Of a stretch of 64,000 bases of DNA, positions 1 through 8,901 are shown one piece after another. This stretch comes from Pasteurellaceae bacterium RH1A (GTDB lineage: Bacteria > Pseudomonadota > Gammaproteobacteria > Enterobacterales > Pasteurellaceae): positions 1,101,771 to 1,165,770 of the forward strand of contig CP015195.1 of the NCBI GenBank assembly GCA_012221805.1, in the 5' to 3' direction. The notes beneath the pieces were generated by a model. That model searched no databases, was not told where the DNA came from, and saw nothing but the letters and a program-made list of their open reading frames with translations. Positions within the stretch are counted from its first letter, which is position 1, and the number at the start of each line of letters is the position of its first letter. Made by a program: the position numbers and the translations under genes.

Positions 1-1611
1 GTCACTAAAGAGGGAGAAGAAGTCCTGCTGGCGTAGGGCAGAGTCGTAGCCCAGGCCTAGGTTGGTCTGGCGGCTGGAGCCGATGTCGGCCTGATTGCGG
101 TAAGGCCGATAAACATACTGCACACGGGGTTCAATGATCTGGTTGTAGCCACTCACGAACTGTCTGTCATTGGTCAGGGTGGTTTTGAAGTCCAATTTGA
201 CTTGTGGAATCACACGGCTAACGCTGGATTTGACCTGCTCGGCATTGGTGCCTGAGCCTGATTCTTGGCGGTAGTGGGTGGCGTAGAGCTTGGTTTCCAG
301 GTTCAAGCTGCCGTAGCGGTTGGCCAGCGGAAAGTTGAGGCTGGGTTCAGCGTGGAAACGCCAGGCCTTGGGCATGAGCGAGCTGTCATTCTCAAAGCGG
401 GCCACTTGGGAATAAAAACGGAAGTTGCCATTACCAATCAGATCGTTTTTGTAGTAGTTAAAATCAATCTGCGGAAGCACCCGATAAGGCCCGATGGACA
501 CATTGTCAAAGACCTGGAACTTCTTGCCCGAAATGGCGATATTGTAGTTAGGCTGGTAGTAGCCTAGCTTGAAACTTTGGGTGGCATAGCCGTCAGTGCT
601 GGAACCGTAGCTGGAGTCAAAGTCGGAGAAGTAGCGGCGATCACTTACCCGAGTGTAGTCCACATTCAAACGCCAGTCGCTCAAGAAGCTGACATTGTGG
701 CGCCAGTGGAGGAGGTAGCGGGCTTGGTCACGGTTGGTCCAATCCCGCATACGGTCTTTTTTCATATATTCGGCGGCCATCAAACCCTGGCCAATGCCGG
801 TTAAATAGCGAAACTCGGGGCTAATCTGCCAGCCACGACGAGTGTAGTAGGTTGGGGTGAAGGTGGCGTCCATATTGGGGGCAATGTTCCAGTAGAAGGG
901 CTGGGAATAGTAGAAGCCATTTTTGCTGGAACGTCCAATTTCAGATGGCAGCAATAAGCCCGTGCGGCGGCGATCGCCAATCGGGTATTGGAGGTAAGGG
1001 GTATAAAGCACCGGCACGCCCAGCACACGGAATTTGGCGTGCCAGAGTTCGGCATATTCTTCCTTAACGTGCTGCACCATTTCCTTGGCCTCAAGCGACC
1101 AGGCATTATCGCCCGGCAGGCAGGCGGTGTAAGTGGCGTTTTTCAAAACCCGGGTATCGCCCGCTAAGGCCACATCACCCGCAGTGCCTCGCCCTTGGCG
1201 GCCGACAAATTGATACTCGGCATTGCCTAAATTGGCCTCATTAGTCAGCAGGTTCATGGAGGCATCTTGGCCGGTTACATTGATAAGGTTATCCCGATAG
1301 TCAAACTTGCCCTGCAAAAAGGCCTGGCGGTGGGCATCGCCCTCTTGTTCCACCCGCACTTGGTCAGCAATAACCGAGCGGTTGCCTTGTTTCACGCTGA
1401 CATTGCCTGTGTAAGTGGCATCACGGGGCTGGTTGATAAGGGCAGAATCGGCCTCAATATAAACAGGCATTTGGGTTTGATCGTCCTGCACGAGCTCGCC
1501 AGTAAAGTGAGGCACGCCCAGTAAACATTGAGCCTTAAGATCAGCGGCAGCATATTGGCTGTAGCAGGCAGTCGCAACCGCAACTGCCAATAAACTATAA
1601 GAATTTTTCAT
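1..1611 (-). CDS. lptD: LPS-assembly outer-membrane protein LptD (C-terminal part missing)
   Basis: LptD is the outer-membrane beta-barrel that, with LptE, inserts lipopolysaccharide into the outer leaflet. The reading frame is open for 537 codons from the ATG at 1611 down to the window edge, so the C-terminal part of the barrel lies outside. The start gives a signal peptide ([20 protein letters not shown]...), then the N-terminal QCLLGVPHF segment and a periplasmic OstA/LptA-like domain (about residues 45-150: '[20 protein letters not shown]', then '[21 protein letters not shown]'), then barrel strands rich in Tyr, Arg and Asp. The motif '[18 protein letters not shown]' is typical of the family. 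It is the first gene of a minus-strand group, although hemN lies upstream by only 8 bp and could be co-transcribed. Identification rests on recalled family motifs. Confidence 0.93.
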   Translation of the reverse strand, partial: MKNSYSLLAVAVATACYSQYAAADLKAQCLLGVPHFTGELVQDDQTQMPVYIEADSALINQPRDATYTGNVSVKQGNRSVIADQVRVEQEGDAHRQAFLQGKFDYRDNLINVTGQDASMNLLTNEANLGNAEYQFVGRQGRGTAGDVALAGDTRVLKNATYTACLPGDNAWSLEAKEMVQHVKEEYAELWHAKFRVLGVPVLYTPYLQYPIGDRRRTGLLLPSEIGRSSKNGFYYSQPFYWNIAPNMDATFTPTYYTRRGWQISPEFRYLTGIGQGLMAAEYMKKDRMRDWTNRDQARYLLHWRHNVSFLSDWRLNVDYTRVSDRRYFSDFDSSYGSSTDGYATQSFKLGYYQPNYNIAISGKKFQVFDNVSIGPYRVLPQIDFNYYKNDLIGNGNFRFYSQVARFENDSSLMPKAWRFHAEPSLNFPLANRYGSLNLETKLYATHYRQESGSGTNAEQVKSSVSRVIPQVKLDFKTTLTNDRQFVSGYNQIIEPRVQYVYRPYRNQADIGSSRQTNLGLGYDSALRQQDFFSLFSD

Positions 1612-1619
1612 AAGCACCT

Positions 1620-2987
1620 CTAAATAATGCGAGAGAACTGTTGGCGGCGGGCCTGTTGTCTGGAATAAATATCAAAGCAGAGGCAGATATTGCGAATCAG
1701 CAATCTTCCCCGTGGGGAAACCTGAATGCCCGTCTCGCCAATCTCCAACAAACCATCCTTAGCAAGCGGTTCCAAAAGGGCCAAATCTTCCACAAAATAG
1801 TCTTTGAAGCTGATGCCGTATTGGGCCTCAAGCGGGGCATAATCCAGCTTAAAGTTGCAAATGAGCGCCTTGATCACATCCCGGCGTAGGCAGTCGTCAC
1901 GGGTCATGGTCAGCCCTTTGTGCAGGGCAATGCCCCGCATTTCGACTTCGGCATAATACTGTTTTAACTCTTTATGATTTTGGGCATAACTGTCGCCTAA
2001 AAGACTGATGGCGGATACCCCCATTCCTAAGAGATCGGCATCTTCTTGGGTGGTGTAGCCCTGGAAGTTACGGTGCAAAATGCCTTGTGCTTGGGCAATG
2101 GCCAGCTCATCATCTGGTTTGGCAAAGTGATCCATGCCGATAAACTTATAGCCATTTTGGCCTAAAAATTCGATGGTTTGTTGCAGGATGGTCAGCTTGG
2201 TTTCAGGGGCCGGCAGCATTTCATCCTTAATCTTGATTTGGGCAGCGAAGCGGCTTGGCAGGTGGGCATAGTTAAACACGCTCATGCGGTCTGGGTTGAG
2301 TTCTACCACCTTTTCCAATGTAAACATAAAACTCTCAACCGTCTGTTTTGGTAAACCGTAGATCAAATCGATATTGGTGGAGGTAAAGCCCAGTTCCCGT
2401 GCTCGTTTCATGAGGGCAAAGATAAAGTCCTCGTCTTGTTCACGATTAACTAATTGTTGCACTTCCTTGTTGAAGTCCTGAATGCCCATGCTGATACGGT
2501 TGAAGCCGATTTCCCGCAGGTGATCTAGCATATCCAGCTCAATTTCACGTGGATCCATTTCGATACTGATTTCAGCATCATCCGCCACATTGAAGTGCTT
2601 ACGCAGCATGGCCATGAGACGCAGGGACTGATCCTCATCCAAGTAGGTCGGCGTGCCACCACCCCAGTGGATCTGGGTCACGGTGCGGTTTTTAAAGAGT
2701 TGGGAACGGTACTTGATCTCTTTTTCTAGGTAGTCCAAATAGATGTCCACCTTGTGCTGGTGGCGGGTGATTATTTTGTTACAGGCACAGAAATAGCAGA
2801 GCTTGTGGCAGAAGGGGATATGCACATAGAGCGAGAGCGGCTTGTTAGGGTAGCGGGCCGCCGCTGCACGGAAATCGTCATCGTTATAGCTGTCGTTAAA
2901 CTCCAGGGCCGTTGGGTAGGAGGTATAACGGGGGCCAGACTGGTTATATTTTTGAATAAGGTTTAAGTCCCAAATAATTTCAGACAT
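1620..2987 (-). CDS. hemN: oxygen-independent coproporphyrinogen III oxidase (radical SAM)
   Basis: HemN oxidatively decarboxylates coproporphyrinogen III to protoporphyrinogen IX without oxygen, in the cytosolic haem pathway. The 455-residue length matches the family. The radical-SAM cluster motif CxxxCxxC is at residues 60-67 ([10 protein letters not shown]), with the extra Cys at 69 that distinguishes true HemN from HemW. The SAM-binding GGGTP stretch follows near residue 110 ('[11 protein letters not shown]'). The N-terminal '[17 protein letters not shown]' is characteristic. The start codon overlaps the stop of the upstream DUF2489 gene by one base (TAATG), which implies translational coupling. 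The hemN-yihI neighbourhood is also conserved in enteric bacteria. Confidence 0.96.
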   Translation of the reverse strand: MSEIIWDLNLIQKYNQSGPRYTSYPTALEFNDSYNDDDFRAAAARYPNKPLSLYVHIPFCHKLCYFCACNKIITRHQHKVDIYLDYLEKEIKYRSQLFKNRTVTQIHWGGGTPTYLDEDQSLRLMAMLRKHFNVADDAEISIEMDPREIELDMLDHLREIGFNRISMGIQDFNKEVQQLVNREQDEDFIFALMKRARELGFTSTNIDLIYGLPKQTVESFMFTLEKVVELNPDRMSVFNYAHLPSRFAAQIKIKDEMLPAPETKLTILQQTIEFLGQNGYKFIGMDHFAKPDDELAIAQAQGILHRNFQGYTTQEDADLLGMGVSAISLLGDSYAQNHKELKQYYAEVEMRGIALHKGLTMTRDDCLRRDVIKALICNFKLDYAPLEAQYGISFKDYFVEDLALLEPLAKDGLLEIGETGIQVSPRGRLLIRNICLCFDIYSRQQARRQQFSRII

Positions 2988-3442
2988 TAGATATCCTTCT
3001 TAAACTGTTCAATATCGTTTAATAATTGCGGTAATTCTTTTTTGATGGCTTCTTGGTGCTCAGCTTCTGCGGCTTCACGTTCTAAATCCAGCTTCATCCG
3101 CTGGTTGCGGGCCAGGTTCTTGCGTTCGTCCAAAATTGGGTGATCGGCCACCACTTCATAAAGGGCGAACATAGCAGGGTAGGTGGCCAGCTTGAGCCCT
3201 AAAACATCAAGCAGGGCCTTGAGCCGCAAGACACCTTCAGAAAAATCACACTGCTCACTTTGCATGGCACGGGCGATGACCTCAATGCTATCGATAATCT
3301 TCAAAAAGCGGGCCTTTTGGGCCTGTTCAATGGCGGCTTGGTTAAGCCTTTTCTGCTTGGCTAACTTCAAGAGGAGGTAAACCACATAGCCTGCCAGAGA
3401 AAGAATAATCAGCAGGGCTAGGATAATAAGGAAGAATTTCAT
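2987..3442 (-). CDS. DUF2489 family membrane-anchored protein
   Basis: This is a 151-residue protein with one N-terminal membrane segment (about residues 3-25, FFLIILALLIILSLAGYVVYLL), a short basic stretch, and then a helical, charged cytoplasmic domain. Features 'RFLKIIDSIEVIARAMQSEQCDFSEG' and the acidic/basic C-terminus resemble DUF2489 proteins, which in Pasteurellaceae and Vibrio lie between yihI and hemN. The function is unknown. It lies in the same orientation as yihI (109 bp apart, with a REP-like doublet between them) and is coupled to hemN by a one-base overlap. The family assignment is from recall of sequence and gene order. Confidence 0.75.
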   Translation of the reverse strand: MKFFLIILALLIILSLAGYVVYLLLKLAKQKRLNQAAIEQAQKARFLKIIDSIEVIARAMQSEQCDFSEGVLRLKALLDVLGLKLATYPAMFALYEVVADHPILDERKNLARNQRMKLDLEREAAEAEHQEAIKKELPQLLNDIEQFKKDI

Positions 3443-3460
3443 GTTGTTTCTCTAGCTGGA

Positions 3461-3531
3461 TAGCGCCAGCGTCCTCGCTGGTGCTGATAATGCTTTATAT
3501 ATAAGGCACAAGCGTGGACGCTTGCGCCATC
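3461..3531. repeat. REP/BIME-like palindromic doublet, copy 1
   Basis: Two short hairpins face each other: GCGCCAGCGTCCTCGCTGG and, after an AT-rich spacer, a second arm ending CAAGCGTGGACGCTTGCGCC. It lies in the yihI-DUF2489 gap. The same doublet occurs seven more times in this window (20482, 20608, 26397, 49107, 53925, 55116 and 58535), always between genes. The arm sequences here belong to the 'GCGTCC' variant. Confidence 0.8.
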
Positions 3532-3551
3532 TCTAGATAATTGCTGTCGGA

Positions 3552-4130
3552 CTATCTAAACTGATTAATATCCACCGTCTCAAACTGTTTCAAGAGGGCA
3601 TCTTCGCTCTCTTCTTCGTCCTCAATACCCAGCAAGTCCATAAGCTCATCAATACGGTCTAGGCTCTCATCTAAGAACTTCTGATCCTCGGCAGAGAGTT
3701 TTTTGCCGTTTTCCATATCATCCAAGAGCTGGTGTAAGCATTCATTGTTCTCTAATTGGGCTAATTCCTGCTCCAAATCGGCTTGCGTAGGGGCTTTGGG
3801 CTCCACAGGCACAGGCTGGATAAACTTGCCCTTTTCAGGCTGATTGATAAATTCCACCACCAGCGGCACTTTTTTGCGGCTGCCAATGCGAGGGTCTTTC
3901 ACCTCTTTGGCCTGTGTTTTTTTCTGCTCAACCGCATCTAAATGGCGGGTGCCAGAGGGTAAGCCCTTGTGTTTACGTTTCTTCTTGGCTTCACGGGCTT
4001 GTTGGTCTAATTCATAGCGGGTTGGCTTGCGGTTTTTGCCATAGCTGACTTTTTGTCCAGGCTTAGGGCTGTCGCTCTTGCGGGCGGGCATAATGTCGGT
4101 AATCCGACGGCTTTTCTTTTGACGGCTCAT
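3552..4130 (-). CDS. yihI: Der GTPase-activating protein YihI
   Basis: YihI stimulates the GTPase activity of Der (EngA), a ribosome-assembly factor, and so delays 50S maturation. The 192-residue protein shows the family layout: a very basic N-terminus ([12 protein letters not shown], then [18 protein letters not shown], residues about 1-65) and a strongly acidic helical C-terminal half (residues about 115-192, ending '[21 protein letters not shown]'). The '[13 protein letters not shown]' signature is distinctive. The start at 4130 follows a purine-rich stretch (AATAGGTCTAATT on the opposite strand). It heads the yihI-DUF2489-hemN-lptD minus-strand group. Confidence 0.9.
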   Translation of the reverse strand: MSRQKKSRRITDIMPARKSDSPKPGQKVSYGKNRKPTRYELDQQAREAKKKRKHKGLPSGTRHLDAVEQKKTQAKEVKDPRIGSRKKVPLVVEFINQPEKGKFIQPVPVEPKAPTQADLEQELAQLENNECLHQLLDDMENGKKLSAEDQKFLDESLDRIDELMDLLGIEDEEESEDALLKQFETVDINQFR

Positions 4131-4350
4131 AATAGGTCTAATTTATCCAAAAATCTTAAAGGCGGATTGTACCATACTCAAGCCAGTGGCGGTAGAGAAT
4201 AAAAGCGGGTGGAAAAGGGCGGAAAGTTGCAAATGGCCCTGCTTTAACTACAGGTAAACATAAGGTAAAAATCCCGCCCTGAAACTCCCTATTCAGTCTT
4301 TTACGATCGGGATTGCAAAAAAGTAAGGTGCAAATTTTTAGAGAATTTGC
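4131..4350. other. yihI upstream region with one strong hairpin
   Basis: No gene is supported here. The stretch holds the presumed promoter of yihI on the minus strand. Near its right end is a perfect inverted repeat, GGTGCAAATT (4327-4336) and AATTTGCACC (4344-4353). The hairpin runs directly into an uptake word (ACCGCTTGT, 4351-4359) and into the left copy of the long island-flanking repeat. Confidence 0.5.
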
Positions 4351-4491
4351 ACCGCTTGTTGCTCGATGGATAATCTGTTTCACCACATCGCCATCCATTC
4401 AATGGAATCATAGTTCCAATTTTTATGTTTTTATGGTGTGTTGGAACTGTACTTCCATTTTTTCAGCGTAATTTGTGGGACAGTGCCTCAC
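4351..4491 (+). repeat. left island-flanking direct repeat with operator-like palindromes
   Basis: This block of about 140 bp is repeated in the same orientation at 11209-11364, on the far side of the AT-rich island. Shared elements in order are: ACCGCTTGT, 'CTC.ATGG.AAATCT.TTT.CACCA' (a loose match), GGAAnCATnGTTCCAATT, TTATGTTTTTATG, TTGGAACTGTACTTCCATT, and a dyad GTGGGACAGTGCCTCAC (4475-4491). Two inner elements are palindromes of the GGAAC...GTTCC type and look like repressor operators. This copy of the last dyad carries mismatches that the right copy lacks. Confidence 0.75.
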
Positions 4492-4497
4492 AATTAT

Positions 4498-4989
4498 TTA
4501 AAAAACCCGTAAAGCTATCGCCGCACAAGCTTGGGCATCCGCCAAAGCGTGGTGGTGATTGCTCAGGCCAAAGCCGATATGGCTTGCCACGGTCTTGAGT
4601 TGGTGGTTGGGCAAGTGAGGAAAGACCTTTTTTGCTTGCTGACGAGTGCAGTAAAAGCGGTTTTGGTGGAGTGGCAAATCATAAGCCGTCAGCACCGCCT
4701 TCAGGCAGCTTTCATCAAAGGTACTATTGTGGGCAACCAAGGGTAAATCGCCAATCAATGCCTGTATTTCCTGCCAGATGATTGGAAAGGGGGCAGCCAG
4801 GGCGGTATCATCTGGGGTGATGCCGTGAATTTCGGTGTTCTTCTCATTGTAAAAATTAGGCTCAGGTTGGATCAGGCGGTAATAATCGCTCACGATTTTC
4901 CCCTGCTCAACAAAGACCAAGCCCACACTGCACACGCTGGAGCGATTATGGTTGGCGGTTTCAAAATCAATAGCAACAAAAGTATTCAT
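4498..4989 (-). CDS. DEDDh-type 3'-5' exonuclease (DnaQ/ExoX-like)
   Basis: This is a 163-residue single-domain exonuclease of the DnaQ superfamily. The three Exo motifs are visible: ExoI 'AIDFETAN' (D8, E10), ExoII 'AHNSTFD' (about residues 90-96) and ExoIII 'HHALADAQA' (His-x4-Asp, about 147-155), so the DEDDh acids and His are all present. The 'GITPDD' and 'YCTRQQAKKVFPHLPNHQL' segments are typical of short stand-alone exonucleases similar to ExoX. The natural substrate cannot be read from the sequence. It is the leftmost gene inside the repeat-bracketed island, on the same strand as the paralogue array but separated by a terminator-like hairpin. Its composition is closer to core genes than to the array. 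Confidence 0.85.
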   Translation of the reverse strand: MNTFVAIDFETANHNRSSVCSVGLVFVEQGKIVSDYYRLIQPEPNFYNEKNTEIHGITPDDTALAAPFPIIWQEIQALIGDLPLVAHNSTFDESCLKAVLTAYDLPLHQNRFYCTRQQAKKVFPHLPNHQLKTVASHIGFGLSNHHHALADAQACAAIALRVF

Positions 4990-5030
4990 ATTTATCCTAT
5001 TAAAATGTAAAAGTGCGGTTACTGATAAAA

Positions 5031-5063
5031 CTTATAGCCTAGTGTAAGTCAGTAGGCTATAAG
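5031..5063 (-). terminator. hairpin ending the island gene array
   Basis: Perfect 11-bp arms CTTATAGCCTA and TAGGCTATAAG lie 23 bp beyond the stop of the GIY-YIG gene. On the minus strand the stem is followed by TTTTATC. It is the likely terminator of the minus-strand array. A Hin-type uptake-like word (AAAGTGCGGT) lies beside it. Confidence 0.65.
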
Positions 5064-5085
5064 TACGGCATACTTGAAGGAAAAT

Positions 5086-5799
5086 TTATGATGCCTCGGT
5101 TTCTTTATTTTTCCCTTCATATCGAGGTTTATACTTATAGTGTAAACTTGCCTCGATGAGAGATAGTGCCAAATCACCTAATTCTGCATCAATGATAATT
5201 TCAATCCGATCACAATTATTTCTAATCCAATCACCGACATTTTCTTCATTAACGCCAAAAGTGCCATCGCTTAAAAGTGATTTCGCTAAATTACTCATTG
5301 CTGAATTTGGAAGATAGTGTTGTGATACAAATCTAGCATTGCTTTTAGCACCAACTTTTCCAATTTTTAAATAGTCATTCTGATATTTAAAAATATAAAT
5401 TCCCATTTTATTTTCAGGTAAATTATTCGGTTTATGTGGTGCGCTAAGAATGTTAATTTGATAACAATCTTGAGGAATTTCTTCACCTATAATACAAGAT
5501 ACATCAGAAATTACTTTTCTTAATTCTTTTTCAAAAGAGCTTATTTTGATTTTGTCTGCATTTACTTCTTCATTAAGATAATTAACAAATCTACGCCCCA
5601 TAGCCTGGGTGTTATCTGTATCTTTGTATTCAAGACCATTTTCTTTATAAAATTCACGTAATACACCTAGCGTATTGGAAACTTCAATACCTACGCTATC
5701 ATTGTCATAAATTTTAAGATGATAATTACCATATTTGGCTTCTTTTTTAATATTCATAATACACTTCTGGGGTGTTGGCACACGAGTTTCAGTTGTCAT
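5086..5799 (-). CDS. module-GIY-YIG nuclease-like fusion protein
   Basis: This 237-residue protein has two parts. Residues about 15-75 (from MNIKKEAKYGNYHL) are the same module that begins two neighbouring proteins. Residues about 132-230 look like a GIY-YIG nuclease fold: GIY at 133-135, YLKIG at 143-147, a candidate catalytic Arg at 156 (SNARFVSQHY), a candidate metal-binding Glu at 216 (LIEASLHYKYKP) and the closing KPRYEGK at 224-230. It would cut nucleic acid if active; the substrate is unknown. The start at 5799 is chosen for its GGAGAA site; the ATG at 5757 matches the neighbours' start, but its ribosome site is degraded. It is AT-rich and last in the array. The nuclease call is by motif only. 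Confidence 0.7.
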   Translation of the reverse strand: MTTETRVPTPQKCIMNIKKEAKYGNYHLKIYDNDSVGIEVSNTLGVLREFYKENGLEYKDTDNTQAMGRRFVNYLNEEVNADKIKISSFEKELRKVISDVSCIIGEEIPQDCYQINILSAPHKPNNLPENKMGIYIFKYQNDYLKIGKVGAKSNARFVSQHYLPNSAMSNLAKSLLSDGTFGVNEENVGDWIRNNCDRIEIIIDAELGDLALSLIEASLHYKYKPRYEGKNKETEAS

Positions 5800-5833
5800 T
5801 TCGGTTCTCCAGTAGGAATAGTATTTTATAAAT

Positions 5834-5866
5834 ACCACCTAAAATAATATTCAGGTGGCGTTTTTT
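5834..5866 (+). terminator. inverted repeat followed by T-run between array genes
   Basis: CCACCT (5835-5840) pairs with AGGTGG (5853-5858) and is followed by CGTTTTTT on the plus strand. It sits between the broken paralogue and the GIY-YIG gene. The T-run is better on the plus strand, opposite to the genes, so its role is uncertain. Confidence 0.4.
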
Positions 5867-5873
5867 ATGTTTT

Positions 5874-6723
5874 TTAAATTTCAATTTTGCATCTTGGAAT
5901 TAAAGACTTTAATTCATCTAACTTAGATTGATTTTCCTTAAAATAATGAGCTAATGGGGTATATTCTATTTGCAAATGCTCTAATTGTGGTAGGGCTTTT
6001 GCAAGTTTAAATAGTTTTTCTATTTCTTTCTCAATATTTTCATCACCCAACTTCACATTGCCAGAAAGTTCAAGGTGTAATAGGTGTGTAAATTTATCTA
6101 ATCCATCTGGTATTTTTTTTAAGTCTAAACATAATAATCGTAACTTAGACAAGTAAGGCATATATGCAAACTGTTCAATGTGGTTAAGATTAAAAGAAGG
6201 GAATAGTGGCCCATTATTTTTTTCAGTAAGCATTTCTAACCTGCTTACCCCCAATTAATGTCTAACTCTTTTTCATTTATCAATTCTGTCTTTAATAAGG
6301 AATAAATATAGCCATTTCTATCATTATATAAATTACTATCATAGAAAACAGGAATAATACCCTTTTCATCTTCTCCGTAATGCTCTTCTAAATTATTATA
6401 GACAGTATGAAGTAACATAAATTTTGTTGCTGGTTCAAGACTTAACCACCAATCCCAATCAGGATCGTCGCTAGACTCTACTGCAGTTGATTTTTTTGCC
6501 TGTTTAGTGGCGTATTTTTCTGGGTCATTTACAAAATCAATTAAGTCATTCCCCATTTGGCGAGTGGTTGATTTCTTTTCATCATATTCCAAACCTTCTT
6601 TTTGAAAATTTCACTTAAAAAAGGTCTTACTCTACCTTCGGAAATTTTAATGTGCACCTTACCATCTTCATCAATCATAATATGATGATCTTTATTATAA
6701 ATAGCTTCTTTTTTAATATTCAT
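5874..6723 (-). pseudogene. broken paralogue: module + Trp-rich segment + leucine-rich repeats
   Basis: Three reading frames join into one protein of about 283 residues if two single bases are restored. The first part (from 6723) is the module MNIKKEAIYNKDHHIMIDEDGKVHI. Adding one A in the A5 run at 6599-6603 (minus-strand sense) continues it as KKEGLEYDEKKSTTRQMGNDLIDFV, followed by the Trp-rich segment DPDWDWWLSLEP. Adding one G in the G5 run at 6248-6252 joins this to the leucine-rich C-terminus that ends IPRCKIEI. The intact relative at 6792-8138 gives the template. Both lesions are in homopolymers, so gene decay, phase variation or assembly error are all possible. The leader resembles that of the 448-residue gene. 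Confidence 0.75.
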
Positions 6724-6753
6724 AAAACACCTCTGTGTTGTTGGTTGATATTA

Positions 6754-6780
6754 TTGGCTTGCGATGTTATCGCAAGCCAA
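6754..6780. repeat. perfect hairpin between array genes
   Basis: TTGGCTTGCGAT and ATCGCAAGCCAA form perfect 12-bp arms with a 3-base loop. It lies just behind the stop of the 448-residue gene. There is no clear T-run, so it may stabilise the mRNA 3' end or separate messages. A diverged version is at about 8170-8200 in the next gap. Confidence 0.6.
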
Positions 6781-6791
6781 GGGAAATAATC

Positions 6792-8138
6792 TTAAAGCTC
6801 AATCTCGCAATTTGGCATTAAGGCTTGGAGTTTAGCTAATTCATCTTGATTGTCTTCAAAATGATAGGCTAATACTGTGCCTGAAAGATCTAATCTACGT
6901 AAATTTGGCAAGCCTTTTGCCATTGCAAAGATGTCTTCAATATTTTGTTCTTTATCATCTTCGCCTAAGCCTGAACGAGCAAAATTTAATACTTCTAAAT
7001 TTGGTGATTTATCTAGTCCCCTTGGAACAACATATAAGCTGTCAGCTCTATAGAAACTAATTTCTTTTAAATTTGGAATATAAGCAAGCGGGGAAAAATC
7101 AAGAGAAAAATCCATATCGAGAAGGCTTTGTTGCTCAGACTCAAATGGCTCTGTCATATAAATGTTATCATCTGCAGCATCAGCATCGAGAATAAATTCA
7201 CTAATAGTATACCAAGCTGCTCCATTTCTATCATTTTGAAGTTCTTCATTATAATAAACCTCAAGAATGCCATCTTCGTCATACTCATATTCTTCTTCTA
7301 ACTGATCGTGATAAAGATAGAGCAAGCTAAATTTCCAATCCTGTGGTAAATTTACCCACCAATTCCAATCTTTTTCTGGTTTGCCAACTTCATCAATAAA
7401 GTGTGAAGCGAGTTCTTCTTCTGTCCAATCTTTTTCATAATCAATCCAATTGCTACGAAAATCATTCCACCAATCTAATAGTAAAGATAAAATGGCAATA
7501 TTACTTTCAGGGATAACGTTAATTGAACCATCATCTAATTGTTCAATGCGGTATTTAATGGTTTCGCTCTCTTCACGAGAACCATAAAATAAAGCTGTTC
7601 TTTTCCCCTCTGAGCGAAGAACACTTTCAGGATCGTGCTGTTGAATAAAATCAATTAAGGCGGCTCCTAATTGTTTTTTATCCCAGCTTTTATCATAATT
7701 AAATTCTACTTGGTCATTTTCTTTATTATAAAAATTATTCGCTATTAAATATAATGGGATTAATTCATTTTTTGGAATAATGTTAACAGTGCCGTTTTCC
7801 AGCAATTCTACCGTGTATTGATGTTCTTCAAGATCGTTATCAATAGCTTCAATATGCGATGGAAAAGAGAGTGATTTTCTAACGGCGGCGTTGTTGGTTG
7901 AGTTTGCGTTAGACATACTTTTGGGGCTCTCCATAGTTGGGTTATTAACAAAATGAATTAATTGATTGCCCATTTCACGAGTGGTGGATTTCTTTTCATC
8001 ATATTCCAGCCCTTCTTTCTCGAATACTTCACGTAAAAAAGGTCTGACTTTGCCTTCAGCAACTTTAATATGTACCTTGCCATCTTCATCAATCATAAGA
8101 TGGTAATTTCCGTATTTGGTTTCTTTTTTAATATTCAT
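6792..8138 (-). CDS. three-module leucine-rich paralogue (uncharacterised)
   Basis: This is a 448-residue protein of no family I can name. A module of about 60 residues occurs three times: 8-67, 106-172 and 194-256. Each has a beta-hairpin pattern (Y-x-h-x-L-x-D/N-G-x-V/I-x-I-x-P/E) and then helices ending '.QLG..LIDF'. A Trp-rich segment follows at 258-306 (DWNWWVNL...KFSLLYLY...LQNDRNG). The C-terminal 350-448 is leucine-rich (LAYIPNLKEI, PNLEVLNF, PNLRRLDLSG) and ends MPNCEIEL. There is no signal peptide or membrane segment, so a cytosolic protein is likely. The start at 8138 has an AGAGGTG-like site. The sequence is AT-rich and lies within the minus-strand array. It could be an immunity, adaptor or sensing protein; this is undecided. 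Confidence 0.7.
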   Translation of the reverse strand: MNIKKETKYGNYHLMIDEDGKVHIKVAEGKVRPFLREVFEKEGLEYDEKKSTTREMGNQLIHFVNNPTMESPKSMSNANSTNNAAVRKSLSFPSHIEAIDNDLEEHQYTVELLENGTVNIIPKNELIPLYLIANNFYNKENDQVEFNYDKSWDKKQLGAALIDFIQQHDPESVLRSEGKRTALFYGSREESETIKYRIEQLDDGSINVIPESNIAILSLLLDWWNDFRSNWIDYEKDWTEEELASHFIDEVGKPEKDWNWWVNLPQDWKFSLLYLYHDQLEEEYEYDEDGILEVYYNEELQNDRNGAAWYTISEFILDADAADDNIYMTEPFESEQQSLLDMDFSLDFSPLAYIPNLKEISFYRADSLYVVPRGLDKSPNLEVLNFARSGLGEDDKEQNIEDIFAMAKGLPNLRRLDLSGTVLAYHFEDNQDELAKLQALMPNCEIEL

Positions 8139-8214
8139 AAAACATCTCTGTGTTGTTGGTTAATAATATTGGGTTGTGATATAGCCACAAGCCAAGTGGA
8201 ACTGATGTTTATTC

Positions 8215-8814
8215 TTAGCCCAATTTATTTAATTGTTCTAAGCGTTTTTCTCTTTCGTATTTATCAATATATTGGATAACCTCATCAACAAATTCTTTTG
8301 CATTATCATTTTGAGCATACCAAATATTATTATTCCCGAAACCTCCAGTCTCTGTTCTCGCGTGAGGAATAAAAAATTCCCTATCTTTAACTGGCAATAA
8401 GGTGGCTTCTGTTGCCTTAATTCTATATTTATCAATACCATTTTTCTGATGCAATTGAGGAATGGGCTGAAACTGCTCCTTAGCGAATACTCTTGCGTGG
8501 CGATACCAACCAACAATCTTCATTTTTGAGCTTCCAGCTTCTTCATCTTTATCTGTTGCTACCCAGACGACAGTGACATCATCAACATATTTATTATCAA
8601 TCCCACCACCTAACTTGGCTAGATTAAAAGCACCTGCATTCAATACTCGAACATACCCATAAAAACAACCATCCTCAGAATTACGTGCGAAGTTGCACAC
8701 TTCGAACCCCGTGCCGTTTTCTTCTACATAAGAACCACCGCCTTCGATGGTATCTGTTTCGGTTTGGCCTTGATAATTTTTCATCCAGCCGATACGACAA
8801 AATAAAATAGTCAT
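8215..8814 (-). CDS. uncharacterised protein with 'CRIGWMKNYQGQ' N-terminus
   Basis: This 199-residue protein starts at the ATG at 8814 (GAGAGGAATTGCTT upstream), not at the TTG two codons earlier. Visible features are: MTILFCRIGWMKNYQGQ at the N-terminus, a GGGSYV turn (residues about 26-31), FEVCNFARN, YGYVRVLN, DDVTVVWVATD and KIVGWYRHARVFAKEQ. From memory, similar segments occur in hypothetical proteins and beside HNH-type nucleases, and the pattern recalls small beta-barrel base-reading domains. I cannot verify this and do not assign a function. It differs from its neighbours in lacking the shared module and the leucine-rich repeats, but it shares their AT-richness and strand. Confidence 0.6.
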   Translation of the reverse strand: MTILFCRIGWMKNYQGQTETDTIEGGGSYVEENGTGFEVCNFARNSEDGCFYGYVRVLNAGAFNLAKLGGGIDNKYVDDVTVVWVATDKDEEAGSSKMKIVGWYRHARVFAKEQFQPIPQLHQKNGIDKYRIKATEATLLPVKDREFFIPHARTETGGFGNNNIWYAQNDNAKEFVDEVIQYIDKYEREKRLEQLNKLG

Positions 8815-8901
8815 AAGCAATTCCTCTCTTTAAAAGTGAATAAACATTTTGGTATTACAAGGCTGGTTTGTTATTTAATAACAAACCAACTACTAATCAG
8901 G

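Noticed and set aside
4156..4398. 80-codon open frame upstream of yihI
   Set aside because: It covers a hairpin and part of the flanking repeat, lacks a ribosome site and has no recognisable sequence.
5007..5018. Hin-type uptake word (AAAGTGCGGT), also seen at about 25834
   Set aside because: Two hits of a 9-10 base word in 64 kb are not more than chance. The window is dominated by the Apl-type word, so no conclusion on transfer from a Hin-type donor is drawn.
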